Part shown: positions 27,771 to 36,197 of the stretch, in pieces | Numbering within the stretch: the stretch's first letter is position 1 | Layout of the letters: each line of letters starts with the position of its first letter | Source of the DNA: Ideonella alba | GTDB taxonomy: Bacteria > Pseudomonadota > Gammaproteobacteria > Burkholderiales > Burkholderiaceae_C | Direction: 5' to 3' | DNA length: 64,000 nt | NCBI RefSeq assembly: GCF_018069875.1 | Contig: NZ_JAGQDF010000018.1 | Location: 1-64,000 of the forward strand | Notes under the pieces: generated by a model | The model's input: the letters and a program-made list of their open reading frames with translations, nothing else | The model's database searches: none | What the model was told of the DNA's origin: nothing | Position numbers and translations under genes: made by a program

Positions 27771-29654
27771 TCATCCACGCCCCCGCGACTGCAGCTGGTC
27801 GATGTGTTCCTCGTAGGCCTTCAGGAAGGCCTTGCCGAAGACGGTGTGGAAGTCGTCCTGCGCCTCGCTGCGGATCTGGGTGTAGAGCTCGTTGAAGCTC
27901 TCCCACAGGCGCGCCTTGCGGGCCGCCGGCAGGATGGCCTGCAGCGCGCTGCGCTGGGTCAGCGTGCCCTCCAGGCGCGCCGGGTCGAAGCGCTCGAGCA
28001 CGCCTTCCAGGGCCGCCCGCATGCCGGCCACGAAGCCGTACTGGTGGGCGCGCAGGTCGTCGTAGGCGTCGCGCATCGCCGGCGCCGCGGGCATGAAGCC
28101 GCGGGTGGGCGGCGCCAGCAGGTGGCCCAGCGCGGCCTCGGCACTGGGCGAGAACTTCAGCGGGTTGTTCTCCTTGGCGACGATCATCGTCGACTCGGCG
28201 CGGATCTCGCGCTTCATCGCGGCGCGCGCCACCAGCAGGTCGACGGTGCCGGCCGCCGATTCGCGCAGCAGCTCGCCGATCAGCTTCATCAGCGCCGGGG
28301 TCAGCGCCTCGACCTGCACCGTGGGCGTGGCCAGGCCTTCACGGAACGCGGCCAGCAGCGCCTGCACCGCCGCCGCGTCGGCAGGGCCGGCCGCTGCCAT
28401 CGCCGCGGGCGGCGCAGCGATGGGCGCCGGGGTCGGCGCAGGCATGGCCGCCGGTGGCGCCATCGCCATCGCCGGGGCCGGAGCAGGCCGCAGCTCATCC
28501 AGGAATCCCATCGCCGGCGCGGCCGGTGGCGGCGCGTCCAGACCAAAGGCCGCCAGCGGGTCGCTGCTCGGCAGCGACGGGGGAAGGGGTGGCAGCGCGG
28601 CAGGCGCCGACGGGACGGGGCTGGCAGGCCGCGGCGGCGCCGGCGGGCGGGCGCGGATCACGGTGCGGCCTTCGGTCCCGGCCTCGTCCCAGGACATCAC
28701 CGCTCCGGCGGGCCGCTCGGCCGGCGCCACCGGTGCCGGCGCAGGCGCCGGCGGCAGCGGACTGGGCGGCGGCGCCGACAGCGCGCCGGGGGGCAGGAAG
28801 GGCCGGTTCAGGTCGGAAAAGTCGTCCGGCAAGGTGGCCGAGGTGGCGCGCGGCACGGCCTTCAGCGAGGCCAGCGGATCGGCCGAGGCCGCCATGTTGG
28901 GCTGGGCGGCCGCGGCCGTCAGGGCCGACTGGCCCAATGGGTCGCCCACGGCGCCGGGCTTCAGGCCGAACAGGCTGTCGAGCGAATCGCCGCCACTGGC
29001 CGCGGGGCTGGACGGCAGGTCGGGGATCAGCGGCGCGGGGGCGCCCCCCACGGCATCCAGGCCGAAGCTGCCGCCGAAGGCACGGCCCAGGTCGGGCGCG
29101 CCGGGCTTGGGAGCGGGCGCGGCAAAGGGGTCCCAGTCGTCGGGGATGCCACCCGCCGCCGGGGCGGCTGCCGGGGCAGCGGCTGGCGCGAAGGCCGCGA
29201 ACGGGTCGTTGCTGCGGGCCGCCGGGGCGGCCGGTGGCGTCAGCGCCAGCGGGTCGAAGCTGGCGGGCAGCGCGCCCTTGGCCGGCGGCGCGGCGGCGGG
29301 GCCCAGCAGGTCGGCAAAGGGATCATTGGACTTGGCGGCGCCGGCGCTGGCGCGGATCTCGATCTGGTAGCCGCCGATCTGCAGCCAGTCGCCGTCCTTG
29401 ATCGGCGCCTCCTTGCCGTTGCCCAGCGCCTTGCCGTTGACCAGGATCGCGTTGCTGCCCTTGTCGATGACGCCGAAGCTGCCGTTGCGGTAGACGACCT
29501 GGGCGTGGACGCGGGAAATCGTGCGGTCGGGATCGGGCAGCACGAACTGGTTGGTGTCGGCACGGCCGATGGTGCCGCCGAGCTCGTCGAAGGCGGCACT
29601 CAGGCTGCTGGCGGGGGGCGCACCGTTGAACGAGATGACGGTCAGCGTGATCAC
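27771..29654 (-). CDS. fha: Fha (TagH), forkhead-associated T6SS activator
   Basis: The protein has 627 residues. The N-terminal FHA domain (1-100) includes GRADTNQFVLPDP, ISRVHAQV and NAILVNG, the phosphothreonine-binding elements. A long Ala/Pro linker (about 100-440) holds several DPFA/DPLA motifs and EGRTVIRARP with T331, a likely PpkA site equivalent to T362 of Pseudomonas Fha1. The C-terminal 150 residues are the TagH domain (LTPALMKLIGELLRESA, ENNPLKFSPSAEAAL). It is first in the operon to tssM and is divergent from the 29871 gene. Confidence 0.94.
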   Translation of the reverse strand: MITLTVISFNGAPPASSLSAAFDELGGTIGRADTNQFVLPDPDRTISRVHAQVVYRNGSFGVIDKGSNAILVNGKALGNGKEAPIKDGDWLQIGGYQIEIRASAGAAKSNDPFADLLGPAAAPPAKGALPASFDPLALTPPAAPAARSNDPFAAFAPAAAPAAAPAAGGIPDDWDPFAAPAPKPGAPDLGRAFGGSFGLDAVGGAPAPLIPDLPSSPAASGGDSLDSLFGLKPGAVGDPLGQSALTAAAAQPNMAASADPLASLKAVPRATSATLPDDFSDLNRPFLPPGALSAPPPSPLPPAPAPAPVAPAERPAGAVMSWDEAGTEGRTVIRARPPAPPRPASPVPSAPAALPPLPPSLPSSDPLAAFGLDAPPPAAPAMGFLDELRPAPAPAMAMAPPAAMPAPTPAPIAAPPAAMAAAGPADAAAVQALLAAFREGLATPTVQVEALTPALMKLIGELLRESAAGTVDLLVARAAMKREIRAESTMIVAKENNPLKFSPSAEAALGHLLAPPTRGFMPAAPAMRDAYDDLRAHQYGFVAGMRAALEGVLERFDPARLEGTLTQRSALQAILPAARKARLWESFNELYTQIRSEAQDDFHTVFGKAFLKAYEEHIDQLQSRGRG

Positions 29655-29744
29655 GGCGAAAGGTCCTTGAAGGGCCGGGTGGCGGTGGCGGCGGGGCAGC
29701 CGGTGGCGGCCACCGGGGTGGCGTCGAGCATACCGTTGCCGAGC

Positions 29745-29749
29745 GCTAA
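29745..29749 (-). promoter_or_regulatory. TTAGC motif in the fha upstream region
   Basis: On the minus strand TTAGC is followed by GCTCG and then GCAAC, a degenerate second half at the 10-bp spacing seen elsewhere. It lies about 91 bp upstream of the fha start. Only one half is exact, so this is the weakest member of the motif group. Confidence 0.3.
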
Positions 29750-29870
29750 GCGGCAGGGGCGAATGCGGGGGTGGGGGTGGCCGAAGGGCCCGCGGCGCGG
29801 TGGTGTTGCCCTAACATCGCCGCGTCGGCACGGGTGGCGCCGCGCCACCCCGCAACCAAGGCCATTGACC

Positions 29871-30824
29871 ATGCCCTGCTTCTGCTCCAACGCGCTGTCG
29901 GCCTTTGCGACGGCGGCCTGCTCGGTCTCGCTGCCCGCGCTGCCGATTCCCACGCTGCCCTCGGCGCTGTTGTCGGCGGTGGCCTCGGCGCCTTCGCTGC
30001 CCACCTTCAGTGTGCCGGCGGCGCCGTCGATCACCGCGTCGATCTCGGCGATCGCGCAGCTGCTGGCCAGCCTGCCGGCGGTGCTGCCGATGCCCAACCT
30101 GGTGCTCGATCCATTGGCGCTGCAGCTGCCGCTGACGCAGCTCTCGCTGTCGTTCAGTGTCGCGGCGGCGTCGCTGCCGTCCTTGCCGGCGCTGCAGGCC
30201 ACGCTGTCGGCGCTGGCGCCGCTGGGTTCACTGGCCTCGCTGATGATGGCGCTGTCGGGCCTGGGCATCGACCTGCGCGCCGGCGGCGCGATCCCGTCGC
30301 TGCAGGCCCTGCTGGCGGTGCCGCCGGTGCCCTCGGTGTCGCTCACCTCGCCGCTGTCGACGGCGATGCTGCAGCTGTCGGTGGCCGCGGGGGGGCTGCC
30401 GGCGCTGCCGGTGCTGCAGGCGGTGGTGCCGGTGCTGGCCAGTCTGCCGCCGCTGCCCACGGTGGTGCTGCCCACGCTGGCGAGCCTGTTCGGGCTGCTG
30501 TCGATCCAGGCCATGGTGCAGGCCCAGCTGGGTGTCAACCCGCTGGCGCCCGGGTCCCTGCCGGCGCTGAACGCGGCCTTGTCGGGCCTGCCGCTGCCCG
30601 CACTGGCGGCCCTGCAGATTCCCAGCTTTCCGCCACTGCCCCCCTTGCCCGAGGTGCCGATGCCGGATCTGCCCGACCTGCCGGCGCTGTCGGCGGCGCT
30701 GGGGGGCATCACGCCCGGGCAACTGGGGCCGCTGACGATGCTGATGTCCACGGTGGCCCTGCAGCCCATGCTGGCGCTGCCCGGCGCCTGTGGTGCCGGC
30801 TGCGCGGTGGCCATGATGTCCTGA
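29871..30824 (+). CDS. Unknown Leu/Pro/Ala-rich protein
   Basis: The 317-residue protein starts MPCFCSNALSAFATAACS. It is dominated by Leu, Pro, Ala, Ser and Val in irregular short repeats (LPALPIPTLPSALLS, LPPLPTVVLPTLASL, FPPLPPLPEVPMPDLPDLP). Few residues are charged. Cys cluster at both ends (C3, C5, C17, and GACGAGCAVAMMS at the C-terminus). There is no normal signal peptide, and no membrane topology is obvious because prolines break every helix. The gene is single and divergent from fha, and the vgrG operon converges on it. No family is recognised. Coding is supported by codon pattern and the sensible stop. Confidence 0.62.
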   Translation: MPCFCSNALSAFATAACSVSLPALPIPTLPSALLSAVASAPSLPTFSVPAAPSITASISAIAQLLASLPAVLPMPNLVLDPLALQLPLTQLSLSFSVAAASLPSLPALQATLSALAPLGSLASLMMALSGLGIDLRAGGAIPSLQALLAVPPVPSVSLTSPLSTAMLQLSVAAGGLPALPVLQAVVPVLASLPPLPTVVLPTLASLFGLLSIQAMVQAQLGVNPLAPGSLPALNAALSGLPLPALAALQIPSFPPLPPLPEVPMPDLPDLPALSAALGGITPGQLGPLTMLMSTVALQPMLALPGACGAGCAVAMMS

Positions 30825-30845
30825 GGCCCAGGCCACCGACGCGCG

Positions 30846-31658
30846 TCAGCGCAGCACATACAGGCGTCCTTCCACCGCGGTCAGGCGCAGCGGCCAGGCC
30901 AGCTGACGCCCATCGGCATCGGCCTTGGTCGACAGCCAGGGCGTGCCATCGGCGCGCAGGCATTCGAACAGGCGACCGCGCGCCACGCGGCGCAGCACCA
31001 GGCCGGCGGGCTCGAAGGGCAGCCAGTCCAGCCGGCGCGCCTCGGCCAGCTCCAGCAGGTGCACCCGCAGGCGGTCGAGTTCACTGCGCGCGTCGCGCTG
31101 GTAGGCCGCGGCCACTTCCTCGACGCGCAGGCGCAGCGCCGCCAGGAAGGCCTCGGGCTGGCCCTCGGTCAACTGGCGCGCCCACAGCGCGGTCTGCTCG
31201 GCCACCAGCGCGTGCAGGGCGGGGCTGTCGTCGATGGCCGGGGCGTCGACCCAGCGCCAGCGCGGGAAATTGATCGGCAGGTTCAGGGTCTGGTCCAGCG
31301 GCAGCGGCGCCACATGGGCCTGGCCGGCATCGGGCGCCCAGTCGATCTGGCCCAGCGTGCGCGCGTGGCCCTCATCGGCCAGCTTGCCGGTGCGCGGCAG
31401 CAGCAGCCGCAGGTGGGCCGAGCAGCGGCCATTGGCCGTGACGCGCTGCTGCGGCGGGGCCTTGTCCGGGGCCATCGTCGCCGGGTAGGGCCAGACCATC
31501 AGCGCCAGCTGGTTGTCGCCAGTCAGCGTGTATTCGTGCACCGGCAGCAGCACACGTGGGCGCCCAGGGTGGGCGCGCGCCACCGGAATGCCGTTCAGCC
31601 AGGCCTCGGCCTCGCACTCGACGGCGTCCAGCTTGAGCACCAGCAGCCGCTCGATCAT
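30846..31658 (-). CDS. Unknown protein behind vgrG, paralogue of the 9823 gene
   Basis: The 270-residue protein begins at ATG 31658, overlapping the upstream stop (ATGA), so translation is coupled. It contains WRWVDAPAIDDSPA near residue 135, matching WDWVDAPLIDDTPA of the 9823 protein. An N-terminal AEAWLNGIPVARAH and a C-terminal RLFECLRADGTPW also parallel it. There is no signal peptide. It is last of the vgrG-DUF4123-unknown-unknown series, a place often occupied by cargo or immunity genes. Nothing in the sequence shows a catalytic site. Confidence 0.72.
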   Translation of the reverse strand: MIERLLVLKLDAVECEAEAWLNGIPVARAHPGRPRVLLPVHEYTLTGDNQLALMVWPYPATMAPDKAPPQQRVTANGRCSAHLRLLLPRTGKLADEGHARTLGQIDWAPDAGQAHVAPLPLDQTLNLPINFPRWRWVDAPAIDDSPALHALVAEQTALWARQLTEGQPEAFLAALRLRVEEVAAAYQRDARSELDRLRVHLLELAEARRLDWLPFEPAGLVLRRVARGRLFECLRADGTPWLSTKADADGRQLAWPLRLTAVEGRLYVLR

Positions 31659-33418
31659 CCCAGGCTCCAGTCGACCAGGGTCATGGCCGGCAGCAGCGAG
31701 CGGCGCCACTGCAGGTGGCCCAGCAGCGGGTCGCTGATGCGGCACAGCGCCTGCACCGGCTCCACCGCCAGCTGGGCGAACCACTGCCAGCCCAGGCCGT
31801 CGGCACGGGGCCGCAGGCCGCAGCGGCCGACCACCGCGCCGGCCACCAGGCTGGCGTCCACCATGCAGGCACTCTCGGCGGCGGCCACGTCCACCTGCAG
31901 CGTCAGCGGCAGCAGGATCGCCACCTGGGCGCCGGCGGGCGGCAGGGCTTCCTGGCCATCGCGGGCGCTGGTGTCCCACTGCAGCTGCAGCGGGATCTGG
32001 CCGGCACAGTGCAGGCGCCACTGGCTGAGGCTGCCATGGAGCGCCAGTTGGCCCGACAGGCGCAGCGACAGCCGCGCGGCGATCAGGTCCAGGTGCGCGG
32101 CCACGCGGTGGCTGGGCGTGCCGGCCAGCCCCTCGGCGGCGGGCTGCCAGCCCCAGGCCAGACCGGCGTCGCCGCACAGCAGCGCGGGCTCGGCCGCCAT
32201 CTGCGGCTGCTCGAAGCCGGCCTCGCGGCACCAGGCGGTGAACAGCCGCTCCAGCCCCTGCTCGAGCTGCGCATCCAGGGCCTGCAGGCCGGCCTGCCAG
32301 GCGCCGGCGTCCAGGCGCTGGCCATCGCGCTCGATGATGCAGGCGGCGCGTGGCGCATGCGGGGCCGGCGCGGCGTCGGTGCTCCACTGGCGGTCGGGGG
32401 CGGCCTCGCGGCGCCACAGCATCCAGTGCTGGGCGGCGGGGTAGACGCACCAGTCGGTGGCCAGATCGCCCAGCGCGTCGCCCTGCTCGCGCAGGCCGCA
32501 GGAGGCCAGCTGCAGGCGCCCGAAGCGGGCGCCACCCGACCAGGCCAGCGCCGGCTGCCAGGTCTGGGTGGGCGGCAGCTCGGTGGCTGAGGCATGCTGG
32601 GTCAGCACCAGTTCGGTGGTGTGCGGCCCGCGCCATTCCAGCAGCCCGGTCTCGGTGAACTGCAGCACGGCCGGGTGGACCGCCGGGTCGCAGCAGTGGC
32701 CGGCGCGCAGCCGCAGCCGCAGCCGGGCGGGCCGTCCTGCCGGGTCCTGTCCCAGCAGCGAGATGCGCGAGGGCCAGGCGGCGGCATCGGCGGCCGTGAC
32801 CACCAGCGGCGCGGGGGGGGCGCTGTCGCCGCCCGCGCGGCTCCATTGCCCGCGCTCGAAGCGATAGGGTTGGCGCGGCGGGGGCTCGTGCTCGCGCAGC
32901 TCGACCGCGTCGATGTCGCAGGGCTGGCCCAGCACCAGGCGCTGGCCCCGCTGCAGCGAGCCCATCACGCCGAGCTGACGCAGCGCGTCATCCAGCAGGG
33001 CGATCGCGCGGTCGAAATCGGGCAGCTTGGGCAGATCGGCGGCCGCCGGCCCGCCCGCGGCCAGCAGGCGCTGCAGTTCCTCGCGGCAGCGGCGCACCAG
33101 CTGGAAGGCCTTGGCGCCCTCCTGACGGCGCCGATCGCCCAGCAGGTCCAGCGCCCAGGTGTGGCCGCCACGGCTTTCGAACTCGGTGCCCAGCACCACC
33201 CAGCAGGCCAGGTAGCGGGCCACCGCCAGCGCATGGGTCAGGCCATGCGCGGCGGCGCGTTGTTCGCCGTGGGCCACCAGCGCGCCCAGGCGGTCGCCCA
33301 CGCGCTCGGCCAGCGCCGGGAAGGCGGCCACCAGCACCTGCGCCAGCTGGCGGCGGTCGCGCTCGGCCTGCACCGCCTGCAGGCGCGTGGCCTGCTCGAC
33401 ATTGAGCACCAGGGTCAA
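31655..33418 (-). CDS. Unknown 587-residue protein of the vgrG module
   Basis: The start is set at TTG 33418, preceded by GGAGG at eight bases. No ATG fits the frame between the upstream gene and the coding body. The N-terminal 200 residues are helical (LNVEQATRLQAVQAERDRR, ARYLACWVVLGTEFESRGG, AFQLVRRCREELQRLL). The remaining two thirds are beta-rich with many Trp. It lies 58 bp after the DUF4123 gene and overlaps the next gene by ATGA. In VgrG-DUF4123 modules the following gene often encodes the effector, so this is a cargo candidate, but no toxin motif is recognised. Confidence 0.7.
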   Translation of the reverse strand: MTLVLNVEQATRLQAVQAERDRRQLAQVLVAAFPALAERVGDRLGALVAHGEQRAAAHGLTHALAVARYLACWVVLGTEFESRGGHTWALDLLGDRRRQEGAKAFQLVRRCREELQRLLAAGGPAAADLPKLPDFDRAIALLDDALRQLGVMGSLQRGQRLVLGQPCDIDAVELREHEPPPRQPYRFERGQWSRAGGDSAPPAPLVVTAADAAAWPSRISLLGQDPAGRPARLRLRLRAGHCCDPAVHPAVLQFTETGLLEWRGPHTTELVLTQHASATELPPTQTWQPALAWSGGARFGRLQLASCGLREQGDALGDLATDWCVYPAAQHWMLWRREAAPDRQWSTDAAPAPHAPRAACIIERDGQRLDAGAWQAGLQALDAQLEQGLERLFTAWCREAGFEQPQMAAEPALLCGDAGLAWGWQPAAEGLAGTPSHRVAAHLDLIAARLSLRLSGQLALHGSLSQWRLHCAGQIPLQLQWDTSARDGQEALPPAGAQVAILLPLTLQVDVAAAESACMVDASLVAGAVVGRCGLRPRADGLGWQWFAQLAVEPVQALCRISDPLLGHLQWRRSLLPAMTLVDWSLG

Positions 33419-33476
33419 CGCGCGGCCCTCCGCACGGCGTGCGCCCGGTTGCGCGCTGGGGAGCGGCGCGGCCCGC

Positions 33477-34046
33477 TCATGTGCCCGCCCCCAGGCGCAA
33501 CTGGCGCCATTCGAGGTGGCCGCCGGTGATGCGCGCCAGCGACCAGTGCGCTGGGCCGGGCAGGGCCCAGGCACCGACCGGGCCGTTGACGGCAGCGCGC
33601 TGGGCGGCGTCGGCATGGTCCAGCACGATGCGCAGCATCTCGGGGCTGAGCGTGTCCAGCGGCACCACCCGGCCATCCGGCAGGCGCGCCTGCAGCAGCG
33701 CGCGCAGGTGGTTGCGCAGGGCGATCAGGCGCACGCCGCTGAGCACCAGCACGCCCCAGTCGGTGGGTCCGTCGCCCGGCACCAGCAGCGCATCGGTGAA
33801 GGGGCTCTCGCGGCGCAGCCGCACCAGGTAGGGCGCACTCTGCTGCACCGCCGGCGGCAGGGCGCCGGGCAGCAGGCAGTCGAAATCGTCGATCTCGCCG
33901 GCCTGTTGCGCCGCCGCCAGCCGCGCCGGCAGGCCGCTCAGGCAGCGGCCCAGCAGCACGGCGTGCACCTGCTGGCGGTCGTCGGCCCAGAGCTGGGCCC
34001 TGAACTGCGCAGGGGCGATCTCGAGGGGCGTGTCGGCAGCAGCCAT
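33477..34046 (-). CDS. DUF4123-domain effector chaperone (Tap/TEC type)
   Basis: The 189-residue protein from ATG 34046 shows the DUF4123 pattern: VHAVLLGRCLSGLPARL at the N-terminus, APYLVRLRRESPFTDALL, then WGVLVLSGVRLIALRNHLRA and VPLDTLSPEMLRIVLDHAD. These proteins load a cognate effector onto VgrG and are not themselves secreted. It lies 20 bp after vgrG, and its partner is expected immediately downstream, here the 31655 product. Confidence 0.85.
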   Translation of the reverse strand: MAAADTPLEIAPAQFRAQLWADDRQQVHAVLLGRCLSGLPARLAAAQQAGEIDDFDCLLPGALPPAVQQSAPYLVRLRRESPFTDALLVPGDGPTDWGVLVLSGVRLIALRNHLRALLQARLPDGRVVPLDTLSPEMLRIVLDHADAAQRAAVNGPVGAWALPGPAHWSLARITGGHLEWRQLRLGAGT

Positions 34047-34065
34047 CGGCGCGACGGTCGGGCCC

Positions 34066-36153
34066 TCAGCTGCCCGAGGCCAGCGGGTCCTGGTCCGGGT
34101 CCGGCAGGGTCGGGGCGGTCGGATCCGCCGGGCTGGCCTGCGCCGCGTCGTTGGCATTGCCGGCCGAGCCGCCGCTGTTGATCTTGACCATTGCGCCCTG
34201 GATGGTCACGCCGTCGGGACCGACCAGGATGAAGGAGCCGCCGGCCTTGATGCACAGCGTGGTGCTGCCGTCGATCACCACGCCCATGCCCTTGAGGTGC
34301 AGGCTGGAGGTGGCGGTGGCGTTGAAGGCCTGGCCCACATTGATGTCCATGCCCTGGCCCGAGGTGATCGAGATCGCCTGATCGCCCTTGACGGCCACCG
34401 CATCGGTGATCCCGGTGTTCAGTGCGCCCTCGATCTTGAGGTTGAAGTCGGCACCCAGCTTGGCGTGCACGTCCTCCTTGATCGACAGCGTGGCCTTCTT
34501 GCCCACGTCCACTGTCAGGTTCTCGCCGATCTGCTGCGCCACGTTCTTCTCGACCTTGTCCCAGCGGTCGTTCTTGACGGTGATCTTGGCGTCGTTCTTG
34601 ACCAGCTGGTGGTAGTCCTTCTCGGCCTGGAACCAGACGTATTCGGAGCCCTTCAGGTCATCGAAGCGCAGCTCGTTGAAATTGGCCTCGCCCCCTTGCT
34701 TGGTCGAGCGGCTGCGGATGCCGGTGACGGTCTTCTGGGCCGGCAGCTCATAGGGCGGCATGCGCTCGGCGTTGTAGACGCGGCCGGTGACCAGCGGGCG
34801 GTCGGGGTCGCCGTCGAGGAACTCGACCACCACCTCGTCGCCCACCCGCGGGATGGCGATCATGCCGAAGTTCTTGCTGGCCCAGGGGTGGCTGACACGC
34901 ACCCAGCACGAGGCGGTCAGGTCGTCCGGATTGACGCGGTCCCAGCGGAACTTGAGCTTCACGCGGCCATGCTCGTCGGTGGCGATCTCGTCGCCGCTGC
35001 CGCCCACCACCACCGCGGTCTGCGGCCCGTTGATGCGCGGCCAGGCCACGCTCAGCTGGGGCTGGAAGCGGATGCTCTTGGGGATGGCGTCGAAGCGCGC
35101 CTGGAAACCGCGGCTGCCGCCCTTGACGTTGGCCTCGTACTCGCCGAACTCGGCGGTGAAGACCAGCCGTGTCACCAGGTAGTCGCCGTTGTCGTTGGTG
35201 TGCTCCTTCAGCTTGAAGGTCTTGCCGGCGGCGATGGCGCGAAAGCGGGTCTCGGCCGAGGCGACGATCTGCTGGGTCTTGTAGGCGTCGACGCGGCCCT
35301 GGGCGAAGCGCTCGCCGACGCCCTTGTGGTCGGCCGCCGCCGCGGCGCGCTTGAGGTCGTAGAAGGCGCCGGGCCAGTGGCGCACCTCCAGGTCACCCGG
35401 GTTGGGGTACGACGGGGTGCGCATCTTGGTCACTTCCAGCGAGGTGGAGGGCACCTGGAAGTCATGGTCATCGTGGGTGTACTTCAGCGAGCCCACCTGC
35501 TTGACCAGGCGCCAGTCGGTGACCATGTCGTCGCGCAGCTGGTTGTCGGTCTGGGTGCTGGCCCAGGCCAGGCTGGCCCCGGGGATGGGGTCGTGGCCCG
35601 AGGCGTCGTCGCACAGCACCAGCTTGTGCTGGCCGTCCTCGTGGGTGAAGTAGTAGTACAGGCCCTCCTGCTCCATCAGCCGGGTGACGAAGTCGAAGTC
35701 GCTCTCGTTGTACTGGACGCAGAAATCGCGTGGCTTGTAGGTGGCGGTGGACTTGTCCTGCACCGACTGGTTGGAGTAGTCGCCGAAGACCGCCTTGATG
35801 ATCTCGATGACGGTCTTGCCCTGGAAGATGCGGCAGTCCGCGCCCAGCTGCAAATACCAGAGCCAGACATTGAGGTCCAGGAAGTAGCGGTCGAGCTTGC
35901 CCTGCGAGCCGCCGCGCTCGAAGCGGGTGACGAAGCCGTTGATGTAGCGGTAGCTGCCATCGGCCAGCAGCAGCTTGACGGTCGCCCGGGTGCCCAACAG
36001 GTCGTCGGGCGTGATCACCGGATCGCTGCGCGGGCGCAGCAGCTCGATGCGGTACTGCGGCAGACGGCCGAGTTCCTCCACCGCCTGCAGGCGGTGGAAG
36101 AGCAGGGCGTCGGGGCCCTTCACGCACTTGAATTCGGCATCCAGCTTGGCCAT
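34066..36153 (-). CDS. vgrG: VgrG (TssI) spike protein
   Basis: The 695-residue protein starts MAKLDAEFKCVKGPDALLF. It has the gp27-like region (LVKQVGSLKYTHDDHDFQ, DFDFVTRLMEQEGLYYYF, RAIAAGKTFKL), the gp5 OB-fold (DEHGRVKLKFRWDR, WVRVSHPWASKNFGMIAIPR, GDEVVVEFLDGDPDRPLVTG) and a C-terminal beta-helix (VDVGKKATLSIKEDVHAK). The last 20 residues are Pro/Asp-rich. There is no added effector domain, so cargo must be bound. It is followed by DUF4123 and two unknown genes. Confidence 0.97.
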   Translation of the reverse strand: MAKLDAEFKCVKGPDALLFHRLQAVEELGRLPQYRIELLRPRSDPVITPDDLLGTRATVKLLLADGSYRYINGFVTRFERGGSQGKLDRYFLDLNVWLWYLQLGADCRIFQGKTVIEIIKAVFGDYSNQSVQDKSTATYKPRDFCVQYNESDFDFVTRLMEQEGLYYYFTHEDGQHKLVLCDDASGHDPIPGASLAWASTQTDNQLRDDMVTDWRLVKQVGSLKYTHDDHDFQVPSTSLEVTKMRTPSYPNPGDLEVRHWPGAFYDLKRAAAAADHKGVGERFAQGRVDAYKTQQIVASAETRFRAIAAGKTFKLKEHTNDNGDYLVTRLVFTAEFGEYEANVKGGSRGFQARFDAIPKSIRFQPQLSVAWPRINGPQTAVVVGGSGDEIATDEHGRVKLKFRWDRVNPDDLTASCWVRVSHPWASKNFGMIAIPRVGDEVVVEFLDGDPDRPLVTGRVYNAERMPPYELPAQKTVTGIRSRSTKQGGEANFNELRFDDLKGSEYVWFQAEKDYHQLVKNDAKITVKNDRWDKVEKNVAQQIGENLTVDVGKKATLSIKEDVHAKLGADFNLKIEGALNTGITDAVAVKGDQAISITSGQGMDINVGQAFNATATSSLHLKGMGVVIDGSTTLCIKAGGSFILVGPDGVTIQGAMVKINSGGSAGNANDAAQASPADPTAPTLPDPDQDPLASGS

Positions 36154-36197
36154 CGAGGGCTCCTTGGGCCGGCGGCGCGTGGCCGCCCGGTCTCAAC

